Positions 16,833 to 26,600 of a stretch of DNA of 64,000 nucleotides are shown here, piece after piece. A program made the translations under genes and the position numbers. The stretch's first letter is position 1; each line of letters begins with the position of its first letter. The notes beneath the pieces are model-generated. The model made no database searches and was not told the origin of the DNA. It worked only from the letters and a program-made list of their open reading frames with translations. Source of the DNA: Actinospica robiniae DSM 44927 (GTDB lineage Bacteria; Actinomycetota; Actinomycetes; Streptomycetales; Catenulisporaceae). The stretch is from NCBI RefSeq assembly GCF_000504285.1, contig NZ_KI632511.1:9158154-9222153 (forward strand), read 5' to 3'.

Positions 16833-18419
16833 ATGACCGTGCCACCCGGCCCGGACCAGCCACAGCGCGGTTACGGGTCCCGACCAGGGCAGCCGCAGGA
16901 CTCGGCCGGCGGGACGCCGGTGCCCGGGGACCAGGGTCAGGGGCTGATACCGGATCCGGCGACGGGACACGGCTCCGCACCTCAGCTGCCGGCTCCGTAC
17001 GCACCGCCGGCGCCGGGCCAGTTCCCGCAGCCTCCCCAGCCGCAGTTCCCCCCGCAATACCCGCAGCAGCACGCGCCGGGCGCGCCGCAGTTCCCCGGCC
17101 AGCCCCAGCCCCTGCCGCCGCAGTACCAGCCGGGCCCCGTGCCGCAGTACCAGGGATACCCTCCGCAGCCTCAGTTCCAGCCGCAGCCCCAGCCCGGAGT
17201 CCCGCCCTACGGCGCCTCCTCCTTCCCCCCGCCGCAGGCCTCCTACGCCGGCTGGCCGCAGATCCAGCCGACGCCGGCGGCGCACTTCAACCCGGCCATG
17301 CTGCTGCCGATCCAGCACTGGCTGCGCGACCGCTCGCTGCGCAACTGGATCACGATCCTCTTCGTCGCGCTCGTGGTCGTGCCGTCCATCGCGCTGGTCT
17401 ACGTGGGCCAGGACGTCGACAAGATCTCGAAGTCGACCTGGGCCTTCGCCATCTACTTCGCCTGCGCCTGGCTGCTGGTGCTGTGGATCTCGATCCGGCC
17501 GCCGATGATCAGGCCTCTGATGTTGCTGGAGGTCGGCGTCATCGGCCTGCTCTTCGAGGCGCCGCTGGCGATCTGGCTGGAGAAGAAGCTCGAGACGCCG
17601 AACCAGAACCTGTTCAACTACATCTTCACGGTCGGCCTGCCGGAGGAGTTCGTCAAGATCCTTCCGGTCGTGGTGCTCGGCTTCCTGCTCAAGCAGGTGT
17701 GGGGGCCGCTGACGCCGAAGGACTACCTGTTCCTGGGCGCGGTGAGCGGTCTCGCGTTCGGTGCCGCCGAGGCGGTGCAGTACATCAACGTCTACATCCC
17801 GTCGCAGGCGGCGACGATCGCCGAGTCGGCGGCGCAGCAGAACGTCGACCCGGCCTCGCTCGGGCAGTTCATCGCGCAGACCTCGATCCAGAGCGGGTCC
17901 TGGCGGTTCGTGACCGACCCGATGAGCCACGCGGTGTGGGCCGGCATCACCGGCTACTTCGTCGGTCTGGCCTTCCAGCACCGCCGCTACTTCTGGCTCG
18001 CCCTCGTCGGCCTGGGGCTCACCTCGGTGCTGCACGGCATCAACGACGACGTGGCCGGCCACTGGTTCTGGATAGTCGAGATCATCGTCAGCGTGTTGCT
18101 GTTCATGGCGTACGTGCAGGCCGGCGGCGTGATCGAGCAACAGCTGACCGAAGCCGACGAGGCGCACGCCCGGGCGCACCCGCATCCGGTCTACCCGATG
18201 CCGGTGCCCGGCGGCATGCCGGCGCCGGGGTGGGCCGCCGCGCCGGCTCCGCCGGCCGCACCGGGCTGGGCGCCGGCCGGCTACGGCACCGGCTCGATGC
18301 CCGTCGCCCCTTCGTGGAACCCGGCCGCCGGCTGGGGGCAGAGCGGATTCACTCCGCTCCGCGGCTATCGCGCGCCGAACACCTCGGGCCAACCCGCACC
18401 GCCGCCGCCTCAGCTCTGA
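16833..18419 (+). CDS. PrsW-family intramembrane metalloprotease
   Basis: This 528-residue protein carries a Pro/Gln-rich cytoplasmic N-terminus (about 1-155), then a multi-pass membrane domain (about 170-430), then a Pro/Ala-rich tail. PrsW-family catalytic motifs are present in order: EEFVK (EExxK), FGAAEAVQY, SHAVWAGITGYFVG and LHGINDD. In Bacillus the family performs site-1 cleavage of an anti-sigma factor. No anti-sigma factor gene is adjacent here, so the substrate is unknown. The start follows GGGGGAG. The low-complexity tails may serve in protein interactions. Confidence 0.9.
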   Translation: MTVPPGPDQPQRGYGSRPGQPQDSAGGTPVPGDQGQGLIPDPATGHGSAPQLPAPYAPPAPGQFPQPPQPQFPPQYPQQHAPGAPQFPGQPQPLPPQYQPGPVPQYQGYPPQPQFQPQPQPGVPPYGASSFPPPQASYAGWPQIQPTPAAHFNPAMLLPIQHWLRDRSLRNWITILFVALVVVPSIALVYVGQDVDKISKSTWAFAIYFACAWLLVLWISIRPPMIRPLMLLEVGVIGLLFEAPLAIWLEKKLETPNQNLFNYIFTVGLPEEFVKILPVVVLGFLLKQVWGPLTPKDYLFLGAVSGLAFGAAEAVQYINVYIPSQAATIAESAAQQNVDPASLGQFIAQTSIQSGSWRFVTDPMSHAVWAGITGYFVGLAFQHRRYFWLALVGLGLTSVLHGINDDVAGHWFWIVEIIVSVLLFMAYVQAGGVIEQQLTEADEAHARAHPHPVYPMPVPGGMPAPGWAAAPAPPAAPGWAPAGYGTGSMPVAPSWNPAAGWGQSGFTPLRGYRAPNTSGQPAPPPPQL

Positions 18420-18440
18420 TCCGCTCCCGCCGTTCGCCGT

Positions 18441-18515
18441 CGCGGGAACCGCGGTCCGTCCTCGCACGTCCGTTCATGAAGAGAACCTGAACGAGGACGG
18501 TCCGCGGTACCCGCG
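18441..18515 (+). terminator. Long imperfect inverted repeat after prsW
   Basis: Two 24-nt arms (18441-18464 and 18492-18515) pair at 22 of 24 positions around a 27-nt loop. The element lies between the PrsW stop and the next start, 33 bp before the latter, so besides termination it could act in the leader of the downstream gene. Confidence 0.65.
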
Positions 18516-18548
18516 GGGCCGACGGACGAGCACGGGAGATCCGGCTGC

Positions 18549-19781
18549 ATGGCGCGTGGACCCGAGGTCTCGGATCATCCGAAAGCCACGGCGGTCCGTC
18601 CGCCGGGAGAGCGGGCCAACCGCCGCAAGGGCAAGAAGCCGCGCAAGGTGCTGAGCCGGGGCAGGCAGGCGCGCCGGCGCTACCTGTGGCGGCCGCTGAC
18701 GGCCGTGTTCGTGCTGGTCTTCGGGTACGCCGGGGTCACCATCGAGCCGTATCTCACTTATGCGGGTTCCGATACGGTCGCCGCGCGGGTGGCCGAGTGG
18801 GGCCGCGATCATCACATGAGCGGCCTCGTCACGTGGCTGGAGAACGAGACGTACTCCGCCCCGCCGACGGGCGGAACGCTGAGTTCGCAGCAGGTCCACA
18901 CGCTGCAGGGGGCCACGGTCGCGCCGAGCGCGGCCGCGGAGAACGAGCTGCCTGCGAACATCGCGCCGCTCGCGGCCGGATCGGTGCCGGGCGAAGGCGT
19001 CTGGCACCCGGCCGTCTACGCGAAGAACGGCGTGCCGGTCGTGGAGTGGGCCGGCCTGCGCCCGGACGCCCAGCACACTTCTAAACTCGCCTACGTCGCG
19101 TGGTTGAACGTCAAGGCGCTCAGTTTCCAGCTGCATCCGGGTTCGCAGCAGCCCGGCGGCACCTTCGCCACCCCGGACGAGGTGCCGCCCGGCCGGCGCG
19201 CAGGCCTCGTGGCGACCTGGAACGGTGGCTTCAAGGTCAACCCGAACGACTCGCTCAGCGGCTATTACGAAGACGGCCGCACCGTGCGGGCGCTGGTCGA
19301 CGGCAAGGCCGCGGAGGTGTTCTACCGCGACGGGTCGATCAAGATCGGCGATTGGGGACGCGATCTGACGATGACGCCGCAGGTCGTCGGGGTGCGCCAG
19401 AATCTGAGTCTGCTCGTGAACAACGGACAGGTGACGGCCGCGGTGAACTCCGGATCCGGGGCGCAGTGGGGCGTGACGGTCAACAACTTGTTCTTCGTGC
19501 CGCGTTCAGGCGTCGGTGTCACAGCCAAGGGCGACGTCATCTACGTCGGCGGGCCGGACCTGTCCGTAGCCTCGCTGGCGAGGCTGCTCAAGCAGGCCGG
19601 CGCCGTCGACGCGATGGAACTCGACATCAACGCCGACTGGACCTCGTTCATGTATTACACGGTGCCGGGCGCTGGGGATGCCGCCGATCCGACGCCGACC
19701 AAGCTATGGAATTTCTCCCAGCCCGCCGACCGCTACTACCAGCCGAGTAGTCGAGATTTCGTAGCCGTCTACCTCAGATGA
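18549..19781 (+). CDS. Membrane-anchored phosphodiester glycosidase (NAGPA-like) domain protein
   Basis: This 410-residue protein has a strongly basic N-terminus (RANRRKGKKPRK), one membrane segment (about 51-70) and a large extracytoplasmic domain. Family-type motifs are ATWNGGFKV near 220, DGSIKIGDWG, LLVNNGQ, and KGDVIYVGG followed by LKQAGAVDAMELDINADW. These match the NAGPA domain, which removes GlcNAc from phosphodiesters or acts on cell-wall glycopolymers in bacteria. The substrate here is unknown. Its stop overlaps the first of three short palindromes that precede moaA. Confidence 0.8.
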   Translation: MARGPEVSDHPKATAVRPPGERANRRKGKKPRKVLSRGRQARRRYLWRPLTAVFVLVFGYAGVTIEPYLTYAGSDTVAARVAEWGRDHHMSGLVTWLENETYSAPPTGGTLSSQQVHTLQGATVAPSAAAENELPANIAPLAAGSVPGEGVWHPAVYAKNGVPVVEWAGLRPDAQHTSKLAYVAWLNVKALSFQLHPGSQQPGGTFATPDEVPPGRRAGLVATWNGGFKVNPNDSLSGYYEDGRTVRALVDGKAAEVFYRDGSIKIGDWGRDLTMTPQVVGVRQNLSLLVNNGQVTAAVNSGSGAQWGVTVNNLFFVPRSGVGVTAKGDVIYVGGPDLSVASLARLLKQAGAVDAMELDINADWTSFMYYTVPGAGDAADPTPTKLWNFSQPADRYYQPSSRDFVAVYLR

Positions 19782-19807
19782 GGCACCTTAGGTGAACCAC
19801 CTCAGGT
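19772..19807. promoter_or_regulatory. Three clustered short palindromes upstream of moaA
   Basis: CCTCAGATGAGG (19772-19783), CACCTTAGGTG (19784-19794) and ACCTCAGGT (19799-19807) lie almost end to end and share ACCT/AGGT half-sites. They are centred 45-75 bp upstream of the moaA -10 box, a fitting place for a regulator. No known molybdenum operator was recognised. Confidence 0.4.
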
Positions 19808-19841
19808 ATGCCGACGTGCAGGAGCCGCCACCGCGAACGGT

Positions 19842-19847
19842 TAGGCT
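19842..19847 (+). promoter_or_regulatory. moaA -10 box, leaderless start
   Basis: TAGGCT ends 6 bases before the moaA ATG (19854). Transcription is therefore predicted to start at the A of the start codon. No ribosome site is needed, and none is convincing. Confidence 0.55.
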
Positions 19848-19853
19848 GGAAGC

Positions 19854-20861
19854 ATGCTCGTGGACCGCTTCGGACGTATCGCCACCGACCTGAGGGTCTC
19901 GGTGACGGACAAATGCGACCTGCGGTGCACGTACTGTATGCCGGCCGAAGGCCTGCCCTGGCTGCCCCGAGCCGACGTGCTCACCGATGACGAACTCGAG
20001 CGGCTCGTGGGCATCGCGGTGCGGCTGCTCGGCGTGCGCGAGGTGCGGCTGACCGGTGGCGAACCGCTCATCCGGCCGGGTCTGCCGGACCTGATCGGCC
20101 GCCTGGCCGCGCTGGAGCCACGGCCGCGGCTCTCGCTGACGACGAACGGCGTCGCCCTGGCCCGCCTCGCCGCGCCTCTCGCGGCCGCCGGGCTCGACCG
20201 GGTCAACGTCAGCCTGGACACGCTCGACCCCGAACTCTTCCGCACCTTGACCCGTCGGGACCGGCACGAGCGCGTGATCGCCGGCATCGACGCCGCGCTC
20301 GCCGCCGGCCTCGGACCGGTGAAGATCAATACGGTGCTCATGCGCGGCGTCAACGAGCGCGAGGCGCCGGATCTGCTCCGCTGGAGCCTGGAACGCGGCT
20401 GCGAGCTGCGCTTCATCGAGCAGATGCCGCTGGACGCGCAGCACAGCTGGGACCGGGCGGCCATGGTCACCGCCGAGGAGATACTCGAGAGCCTGGCAGC
20501 CGAATTCGTGCTCGAACCCGAGGGCGCCGAGGCCCGCGGCACGGCTCCGGCGGAGACCTGGCGGGTCGTCGGATACTCGGCGCCGGACGGGAGTCCGGCC
20601 CGCGTCGGGGTCATCGCCTCGGTCACCCGGCCTTTCTGCGGGGACTGCGACCGGGTGCGGCTGACCGCCGACGGCCAGGTGCGCACCTGCCTGTTCGCCC
20701 GGGACGAATCAGACCTGCGCGGAGCGTTGCGGGCCGGGGCCGGGGACGAGGAGATCGCCGAGCGCTGGCGCACGGCCATGCTGGGCAAGAAGGCGGCCGC
20801 CGGTATCGGCGAACCCGGATTCGTCCAGCCTGATCGCCCGATGTCCGCCATCGGCGGCTGA
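19854..20861 (+). CDS. moaA: GTP 3',8-cyclase MoaA
   Basis: This 335-residue radical SAM enzyme catalyses the first step of molybdenum cofactor synthesis, converting GTP to 3',8-cyclo-GTP. The N-terminal cluster motif CDLRCTYC (about residues 22-29), the SAM-binding LTGGEPL, and the C-terminal second cluster [21 protein letters not shown] region (Cys at about 263, 266 and 280) are all present. The protein ends in Gly-Gly, as MoaA does. No other moa gene is nearby, so it is a stand-alone copy. The A of ATG lies 7 bases past TAGGCT. Confidence 0.95.
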   Translation: MLVDRFGRIATDLRVSVTDKCDLRCTYCMPAEGLPWLPRADVLTDDELERLVGIAVRLLGVREVRLTGGEPLIRPGLPDLIGRLAALEPRPRLSLTTNGVALARLAAPLAAAGLDRVNVSLDTLDPELFRTLTRRDRHERVIAGIDAALAAGLGPVKINTVLMRGVNEREAPDLLRWSLERGCELRFIEQMPLDAQHSWDRAAMVTAEEILESLAAEFVLEPEGAEARGTAPAETWRVVGYSAPDGSPARVGVIASVTRPFCGDCDRVRLTADGQVRTCLFARDESDLRGALRAGAGDEEIAERWRTAMLGKKAAAGIGEPGFVQPDRPMSAIGG

Positions 20862-20953
20862 GGAACCGGCTCGGCCTGAGCCCACTGCCGGGAGCGCGCA
20901 AGCGTGGGATACCTGGACGGTGTGGGATACGTGGAAAGCCGCAGAGAAAAGGC

Positions 20954-20988
20954 GAGCGGCCGGCACACGGGGGGGATGCCGGCCGCTC
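20954..20988 (+). terminator. Hairpin terminator after moaA
   Basis: A 12-bp perfect stem (20954-20965 with 20977-20988) with an 11-nt G-rich loop lies in the convergent gap between moaA and the DUF3099 gene. The rest of 20862-21112 shows no gene. A direct repeat GTGGGATAC occurs at 20904 and 20921. Confidence 0.7.
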
Positions 20989-21112
20989 ACGGCGAACGCG
21001 GCTGTCGACGGCCGGGTTCGCAAGGCACCGCCCCGACGGGGGAACGGAGCGGGCGTAAGAAGTATGGCATACGGAGGCGCTTGGAGTGAACAGGGGTTCA
21101 AGGATCAGCGGG

Positions 21113-21646
21113 CTACGGCTCTTCGACCTCGGCGTTCGCGGGGACGCGGCCTTCCGCCTCCACCCACTCGGCCTGCACCCGCGTATCGCGTTCGCCGCCG
21201 GCTGAGTGCTCTTCGCCGGCGACCGGCTCGTCTTCCCCTGCGGCCGGCTCGTCTTTCCAGCCGAACGACGCGTCGTCCCCGTCGATCGGCTCGCCGTCCG
21301 CGTCGATCCGGTGCGTGCCGCCGAGCGACCGGTCCGGCCCCGGGAGCTCGCTCTGCCGGGGCGCGCCGACCATCATGTTCGTCGGGGCCTCGCTCAGATC
21401 CGGCCCGCCGTTGGCCCGCACCACCGCGAAGTACGGGATGATCGTGGCCACCAGCCCCAGCACGGTCCGCTCGAGCAGCGTCGGCCCGGGGACCAGCACC
21501 ACCACCAACAGCAGCACCAGGCGCAGCAGCATCGTCCAGATGTACTGGCGCTGCCGCCTGCTGATGTCGCTCAAATGGCTGGAATCGGCGGTGGTGATCC
21601 CGTACGACTGCTCGGTCGGCTCATGCCGGGAGATCGGAAGCCTCAC
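21113..21646 (-). CDS. DUF3099-family membrane protein
   Basis: This 177-residue protein has a cytoplasmic start with ISRRQRQYIWTMLLR near residue 30, two closely spaced membrane segments (about 38-55 and 60-75), and a long acidic disordered C-terminus (about 80-177). The RRQRxYxxxMxxR motif before the helices is characteristic of the actinobacterial DUF3099 family, whose function is unknown. The gene is divergent from fabG with 225 bp between. It is longer than typical members because of the acidic tail. Confidence 0.8.
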   Translation of the reverse strand: MRLPISRHEPTEQSYGITTADSSHLSDISRRQRQYIWTMLLRLVLLLVVVLVPGPTLLERTVLGLVATIIPYFAVVRANGGPDLSEAPTNMMVGAPRQSELPGPDRSLGGTHRIDADGEPIDGDDASFGWKDEPAAGEDEPVAGEEHSAGGERDTRVQAEWVEAEGRVPANAEVEEP

Positions 21647-21871
21647 GTCATCCAGCGTAAGGCGGCGTCACCGGCCCCGGAAGCCCGGGGTGCGCTCGGC
21701 ACGCCGGGAGATCCGTCCTCCCGCGCGCGATCATGTGCGGACCCAAGCGGCGTGGGCTTTCTTTGTACTGCTCCGCCACACGACCTCGGCGGCGGAGCCG
21801 GTACGGTAAGGCCTGCAGCCCGCCGCGCGGGCCGCCGAACCAGCCGTCACCGCGATCGAAAGGGCGCACCT

Positions 21872-22597
21872 TTGAGCAGGTCAGTTCTCGTCACCGGAGC
21901 GAACCGGGGCATCGGCTTGGCCATCGCCGCCGCCTTCGCCGAGAAGGGCGACAAGGTGGCGGTGACCTACCGCACCGGCGAACCGCCCGAGCTCAAGGCC
22001 AGCGGCGACGGGTCCGTGCTCCCGGTCCGGTGCGACATCACCTCCACCGAGGACGTCGAGCGCGCCTTCACCGAGATCGAGGCCGCGCACGGCCCGGTCG
22101 AGATCCTGGTGGCCAACGCCGGGATCACCCGGGACACCCTGGTGCTGCGGATGAGCGAGCAGGACTTCACCGACGTCCTCGACACCAACCTGACCGGCTC
22201 CTTCCGCGTGGCCAAGCGCGCGTCCAAGGGGATGCTGCGGCTCAAGCGCGGCCGGCTGATCTTCATCTCCTCCGTGGTGGGCCTCTCCGGCTCCCCGGGC
22301 CAGGTCAACTACGCCGCCTCCAAGGCCGGCCTGGTCGGCATGGCCCGCTCGCTCGCGCATGAGCTGGGCTCGCGCTCGATCACCGCGAACGTGGTGGCGC
22401 CCGGGTTCGTGCAGACGGCGATGACCTCGGAGCTCAGCGAGGACCGCAAGAAGCAGATCCTCGACGCCGTCCCGCTCGGCCGCTACGCGCAGCCCGAGGA
22501 GATCGCGGGCGTCGTCACGTTCCTGGCCTCGCCGGAGGCCGCGTACATCACTGGCGCCGTCGTCCCCGTGGACGGCGGACTCGGAATGGGGCACTGA
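21872..22597 (+). CDS. fabG: 3-oxoacyl-ACP reductase FabG
   Basis: This 241-residue short-chain dehydrogenase reduces beta-ketoacyl-ACP with NADPH in type II fatty acid synthesis. It has the cofactor motif TGANRGIG at the N-terminus, VANAGI, the Ser-Tyr-Lys catalytic set (SSVVGLSGSPGQVNYAASKAG), and the C-terminal VPVDGGLGMGH. The start is TTG 21872, placed by AAAGGG 9 bases upstream and by the family N-terminus. The upstream open frame is not coding. It is followed 7 bp later by fabI, the same arrangement as mabA-inhA in mycobacteria. Confidence 0.93.
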   Translation: MSRSVLVTGANRGIGLAIAAAFAEKGDKVAVTYRTGEPPELKASGDGSVLPVRCDITSTEDVERAFTEIEAAHGPVEILVANAGITRDTLVLRMSEQDFTDVLDTNLTGSFRVAKRASKGMLRLKRGRLIFISSVVGLSGSPGQVNYAASKAGLVGMARSLAHELGSRSITANVVAPGFVQTAMTSELSEDRKKQILDAVPLGRYAQPEEIAGVVTFLASPEAAYITGAVVPVDGGLGMGH

Positions 22598-22604
22598 TAT
22601 CAGC

Positions 22605-23369
22605 ATGGGTATTCTCGACGGCAAGCGCATCCTGGTCACCGGGGTGTTGCTGGAGTCCTCGATCGCCTACCAGGTCGCGAGGCTGGCCCAGGAGGAGGGC
22701 GCGGACATCATCCTGACCGCGTTCCCCCGGCCGAGCCTGACCGAGCGGGTGGCCAGGAACCTGCCCAAGCCGGTGAAGGTGCTCGAGCTCGACGCGACGA
22801 ACCGGGAGCACCTCGACGCGCTGGCCGAGAAGGTCCGGGCCGAGCTCGGCGGCCTCGACGGCGTCGTGCACTCGATCGGCTTCGCCCCGCCGGACGCCCT
22901 GGGCGGCGCCTTCCTGGACACGCCGTGGGAGTCGGTCTCGACGGCGATGAACGTCTCGGCGTTCTCGCTCAAGGCGCTGACCATGGCGTGCCTGCCGCTG
23001 ATGGAGAACGGCGGTTCGGTGGTCGGCCTGACCTTCGACGCGACCGTCGCCTGGCCGCAGTACGACTGGATGGGCCCGGCGAAGGCGGCGCTGGAGGCCA
23101 CCTCGCGGTACCTGGCCCGCTACCTCGGCGAGCAGAACGTGCGCTGCAACCTGGTCTCGGCCGGGCCGATCGGCTCGATGGCGGCCAAGTCCATCCCGGG
23201 CTTCGGGCTGCTCGCGGACACCTGGAACGACCGGGCCCCGCTGGCCTGGGACGTGAGCGACCCCGAGCCCGCCGCCCGCGGCGTGATCGCGCTGCTCTCG
23301 GACTGGTTCCCGAAGACCACCGGCGAGATCGTCCACGTCGACGGCGGCCTGCACGCGATCGGCGCCTGA
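22605..23369 (+). CDS. fabI: Enoyl-ACP reductase FabI (InhA type)
   Basis: This 254-residue NADH-dependent enzyme completes each fatty-acid elongation cycle. Family features are MGILDGKRILVTGVLLESSIA at the start (the SxxxxGVxxxxSI variant nucleotide motif), HSIGFAP near residue 87, and the catalytic pair in FDATVAWPQYDWMGPAKAAL (Tyr and Lys near 153-162). FPKTTGEIVHVDGG follows at the C-terminus. The Tyr-xxx-Met-xxx-Lys pattern matches InhA, the isoniazid target. It is co-transcribed with fabG and followed by a strong terminator. Confidence 0.95.
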   Translation: MGILDGKRILVTGVLLESSIAYQVARLAQEEGADIILTAFPRPSLTERVARNLPKPVKVLELDATNREHLDALAEKVRAELGGLDGVVHSIGFAPPDALGGAFLDTPWESVSTAMNVSAFSLKALTMACLPLMENGGSVVGLTFDATVAWPQYDWMGPAKAALEATSRYLARYLGEQNVRCNLVSAGPIGSMAAKSIPGFGLLADTWNDRAPLAWDVSDPEPAARGVIALLSDWFPKTTGEIVHVDGGLHAIGA

Positions 23370-23548
23370 CGCCGGACCGTCGGGCCTGGGTACGTCGGGC
23401 TGCCACCTGACGCCGAGCCGACGGGCGCCGAGCACGTCAGGCCGCAGGCGGGCTCGGGCCGGCCGGTCGCCGCTGCCGCTGAGCAGCCGGATCCGCCGGA
23501 CGCCGAGCCCTCCTGGCGCTGACGGGCCGTCAGGCACCCGAGGCTCCC

Positions 23549-23583
23549 GGGCCTCGCCGCTGCATGAAGCGGCGGCGAGGCCC
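23549..23583. terminator. Bidirectional hairpin terminator
   Basis: A 12-bp perfect stem (23549-23560 with 23572-23583) and 11-nt loop lie in the convergent gap between fabI and the tricorn-type gene, 49 bp from the latter's stop. Region 23370-23548 is otherwise empty. Confidence 0.75.
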
Positions 23584-23631
23584 GCGCCCTTTTCCCGGGA
23601 GGCCGCGTCCGGCCCGCTCGGCTCGGCCCAC

Positions 23632-26600
23632 TCAGCCCGGCGGCGGCAGCTCCGGCGGCGACGCCGCGGGCCGCTGCTCGAGGGCGGCCAGGGCTATGCG
23701 TATCGCCTCGTCGAGTTGCGGGTCGCGGCCGGCGGCCCAGTCGTGCGGCGGGATCGGCACCTCCACGTCCGGGTCCACGCCGTAGTTCTCCACTCCCCAG
23801 CCCACGTCGTCGAACCAGAACGAGTACTTCGGCTGTGTCACCTCCGTGCCGTCCACCAGCCGGTACCGGCTGTCGATGCCGATCACCCCGCCCCAGGTCC
23901 GGGTGCCGACGACGGGGCCGAGCCCATAGCGCTTGAACGCGTGTGTGCCGATGTCGCCGTCCGAGCCGGCGATCTCGTTGGACAGCGCCACGATCGGGCC
24001 GCGCGGCGCCTGGATCGGGTAGCTGGCCGGCTCCGAGCGGCGGGCGAGGTTCCAGCCGATCACCTCGCGCCGCAGCTTCTCGATCACCAGCTCCGAGACA
24101 TAGCCGCCGCCGTTCTCGCGCAGGTCGAAGATGAGGCCCTCACAGTGCAGCTCGACACCCATGTCGCGGTGGAACTCGGCCCAGCCGGTGTAGCTCATGT
24201 CGGGCACGTGCAGGTAGCCGAGCCGCCCGGCCGACCGCTCGTGTACGACGGCCCGTTGGGTGCGGATGACGTCGTGGTAGCGCAGCACGCTCTCCTTGCG
24301 CAGCGGCACCACCGCCACCCGCCGGTCCCGCCCGTCGCGACGCAGCGTCAGCTCCACCGGCTTGCCCGCCTTCCCGACCAGTAGCGGGTCGGGACCGTGC
24401 GCCGGGTGCAGCGGACGGCCGTCCACGGCGACGATCTCGTCGCCCGCCCGGGCCGCCACGCCCGGAGCCTCCAGCGGAGAAAGACCCGCCGCCACCGAGG
24501 TCTCGCTCGGGATGATCCGGGCTATCCGCCAGGCGCCGGAGGAATCGCGGACCAGGTCGGCGCCGAGCCGGCCCTGCGCCCGCTCGAGTGGTATCGGGCC
24601 CTGATTCGGGTCGCGGACATACGCGTGCGAGGAGCCGAGCTCGGCGCCGACCTCGAACATCACGTCGCGCAGATCGTCGGTGCTGCCGATCCGCTCGAGC
24701 AGCGGCCGGTACCGGTCGCGGACGGCCGGCCAGTCGACCCCGCCCATGTCGGCGCGCCAGAAGTTGTCGCGCATCAGCCGCCAGTTCTCGGCGTACATCT
24801 GCCGCCACTCGGCCGAGCGGTCCACGGTGATCCGGATCCGATCGAGGTCCACGCCGACGTCGTCCTGGTCGCCGGCGGAGGCGACCGGACGGATCGTGAG
24901 CGCGCCGTCCTTGCGGAAGGCCAGCCTTTCGCCGTTGCCCGAGACGGCGTAGTCGTCGACGGCGTCGACGATCGTGCTCTGCCTGCGCTTGACCAGATCG
25001 AAGCGCACCAGGCTCGCCTTCGGGTGCTCGTCGCCGCCGATCAAGGCCTCGCCGAGCTCACCGACCAGGGGAGAGGCGAGCCACAGTACCGATTTTTCGG
25101 CCGCGCACAGGCCGTGGTACCGGCCCGCCGGCACCGGGAACGGCACGATCCGCGCGGCCAGCCCTTCGAGGTCGAGGCGCACCCGCTCGACGGTCGGCTC
25201 GGCGCCCTCGGCGGAGTCTTCGTCGGCTTCGCCGCCCTCTTGCGGCTTCTCCGGCTGCTTGACCGGGCGCCCGTCGATCTCCGGGGCGAACGGTGACGGG
25301 GTGTCAGCAGCCAGCGTGACCAGGTACGGGCGGGTGCCGGCGGCGAAGGCGAGGTCGAACGGCTGCGTCTGCTCGATCGGATCGAAGGTGCGGTTCGACA
25401 GGAACGCGAGGTACTTGCCGTCGAGCGTGAAGGCGGGGGAGACGTCGTCGAACCGCGGCGGGGTGACGTCCACGATCGTGCGGTCGGAGAGCCGGCCGAG
25501 GCGGATGTGGCTGCCGGCGTAGTGCTGCCATTGCTGCGACCAGGCGAGCAGGGCGGAATCCGGCGAGAAGGTCAGCCCGCACGCCTCCTGGTTGAGCACA
25601 CGGGTGAGCTCCTGGGCCGTGCCGGACTCGAGGTCGACGATCAGCAGCCTGCCGTCGTCGCAGGACAGCGCGAGCGTCTTCGCGTCCGGAGCCGCCGCCG
25701 ACTCCAGCACCCGGCCGATCCGGCCGCTCAGGATCCGCCGCGGGGCCGAGCCGTCCGCCGGGATGAGGTCGAGCCCGTCCTCGCCGTCGGCGTCCGAGAC
25801 GCACACCACGGTCGAGGTGCCGGGGAGGATCAGCGGCAGTCGAGCCCTGACTCCGGGCTCGGCCAGCAGCGCGCGGGCCGGTCCCGCCTCGGCGGGCAGC
25901 CAGTGCGCGGTGCCGCGCACCTCGGCGGCGATCACCCGGCCGCTGCGGCACAACGTGTAGTCGCTGAGGCCTTCGCGCCCGCTGACGGCGAACGGCGCCC
26001 TGCCGTTGCGCACGCCGCCGAGGCGGACGGTGAGCGGGACCGGCTCGGCGTCGAGGGATTCGAGCAGCCACAGCTCGCCCGCGACCTGGTAGACCACGCG
26101 CGCGCCGTCCGAAGAGGCCTGACGTGCGTAGAAGGGCCCGTGGTCGGTGTGCCGCCGCAGGTCGGTTCCGTCCGGGCGGGCCGAGTAGAGCGCGCAGACG
26201 CCTTCGTGATCGGACAGGAAGGCGACCCGGCCGGACACCCACATCGGGTTCACCAGGTGGCCGCCCACCTCGGCCAGGATCCGGTGGTACTCGCCGCCGT
26301 CCGGCGAGTACCAGATCTTGCCGCCGGTGCCGCCGCGGTATCTCTTCCACCGGGCCGGTTCCCGGTAGAACGAGGAGCCCACCAGCACCGCGCCCTCCGG
26401 CGAGGTCGAGACATCCGAGGCGGGGCCGTAGGGCAGCTCGCGGGCCGGGCCCTCCAGCGGCACCGCGAACGGCCAGGTCCGCAGGTCCTGCGGATGCCCG
26501 TGGAAGCCGGTGACCAGGACCTCGTCCCCGGACAGCCAGCCGCGCACGCCGGCGGTCTCCCAGGCGCGGTCGCCCCAGTACGTCAGCTGTCTGACGGGCC

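Noticed and set aside
19844-19870. Shared 17-mer CTGGAAGCATGCTCGTG at moaA and at 61119
   Set aside because: Both are short start-codon contexts of unrelated genes; chance similarity of a start region is the simpler explanation.
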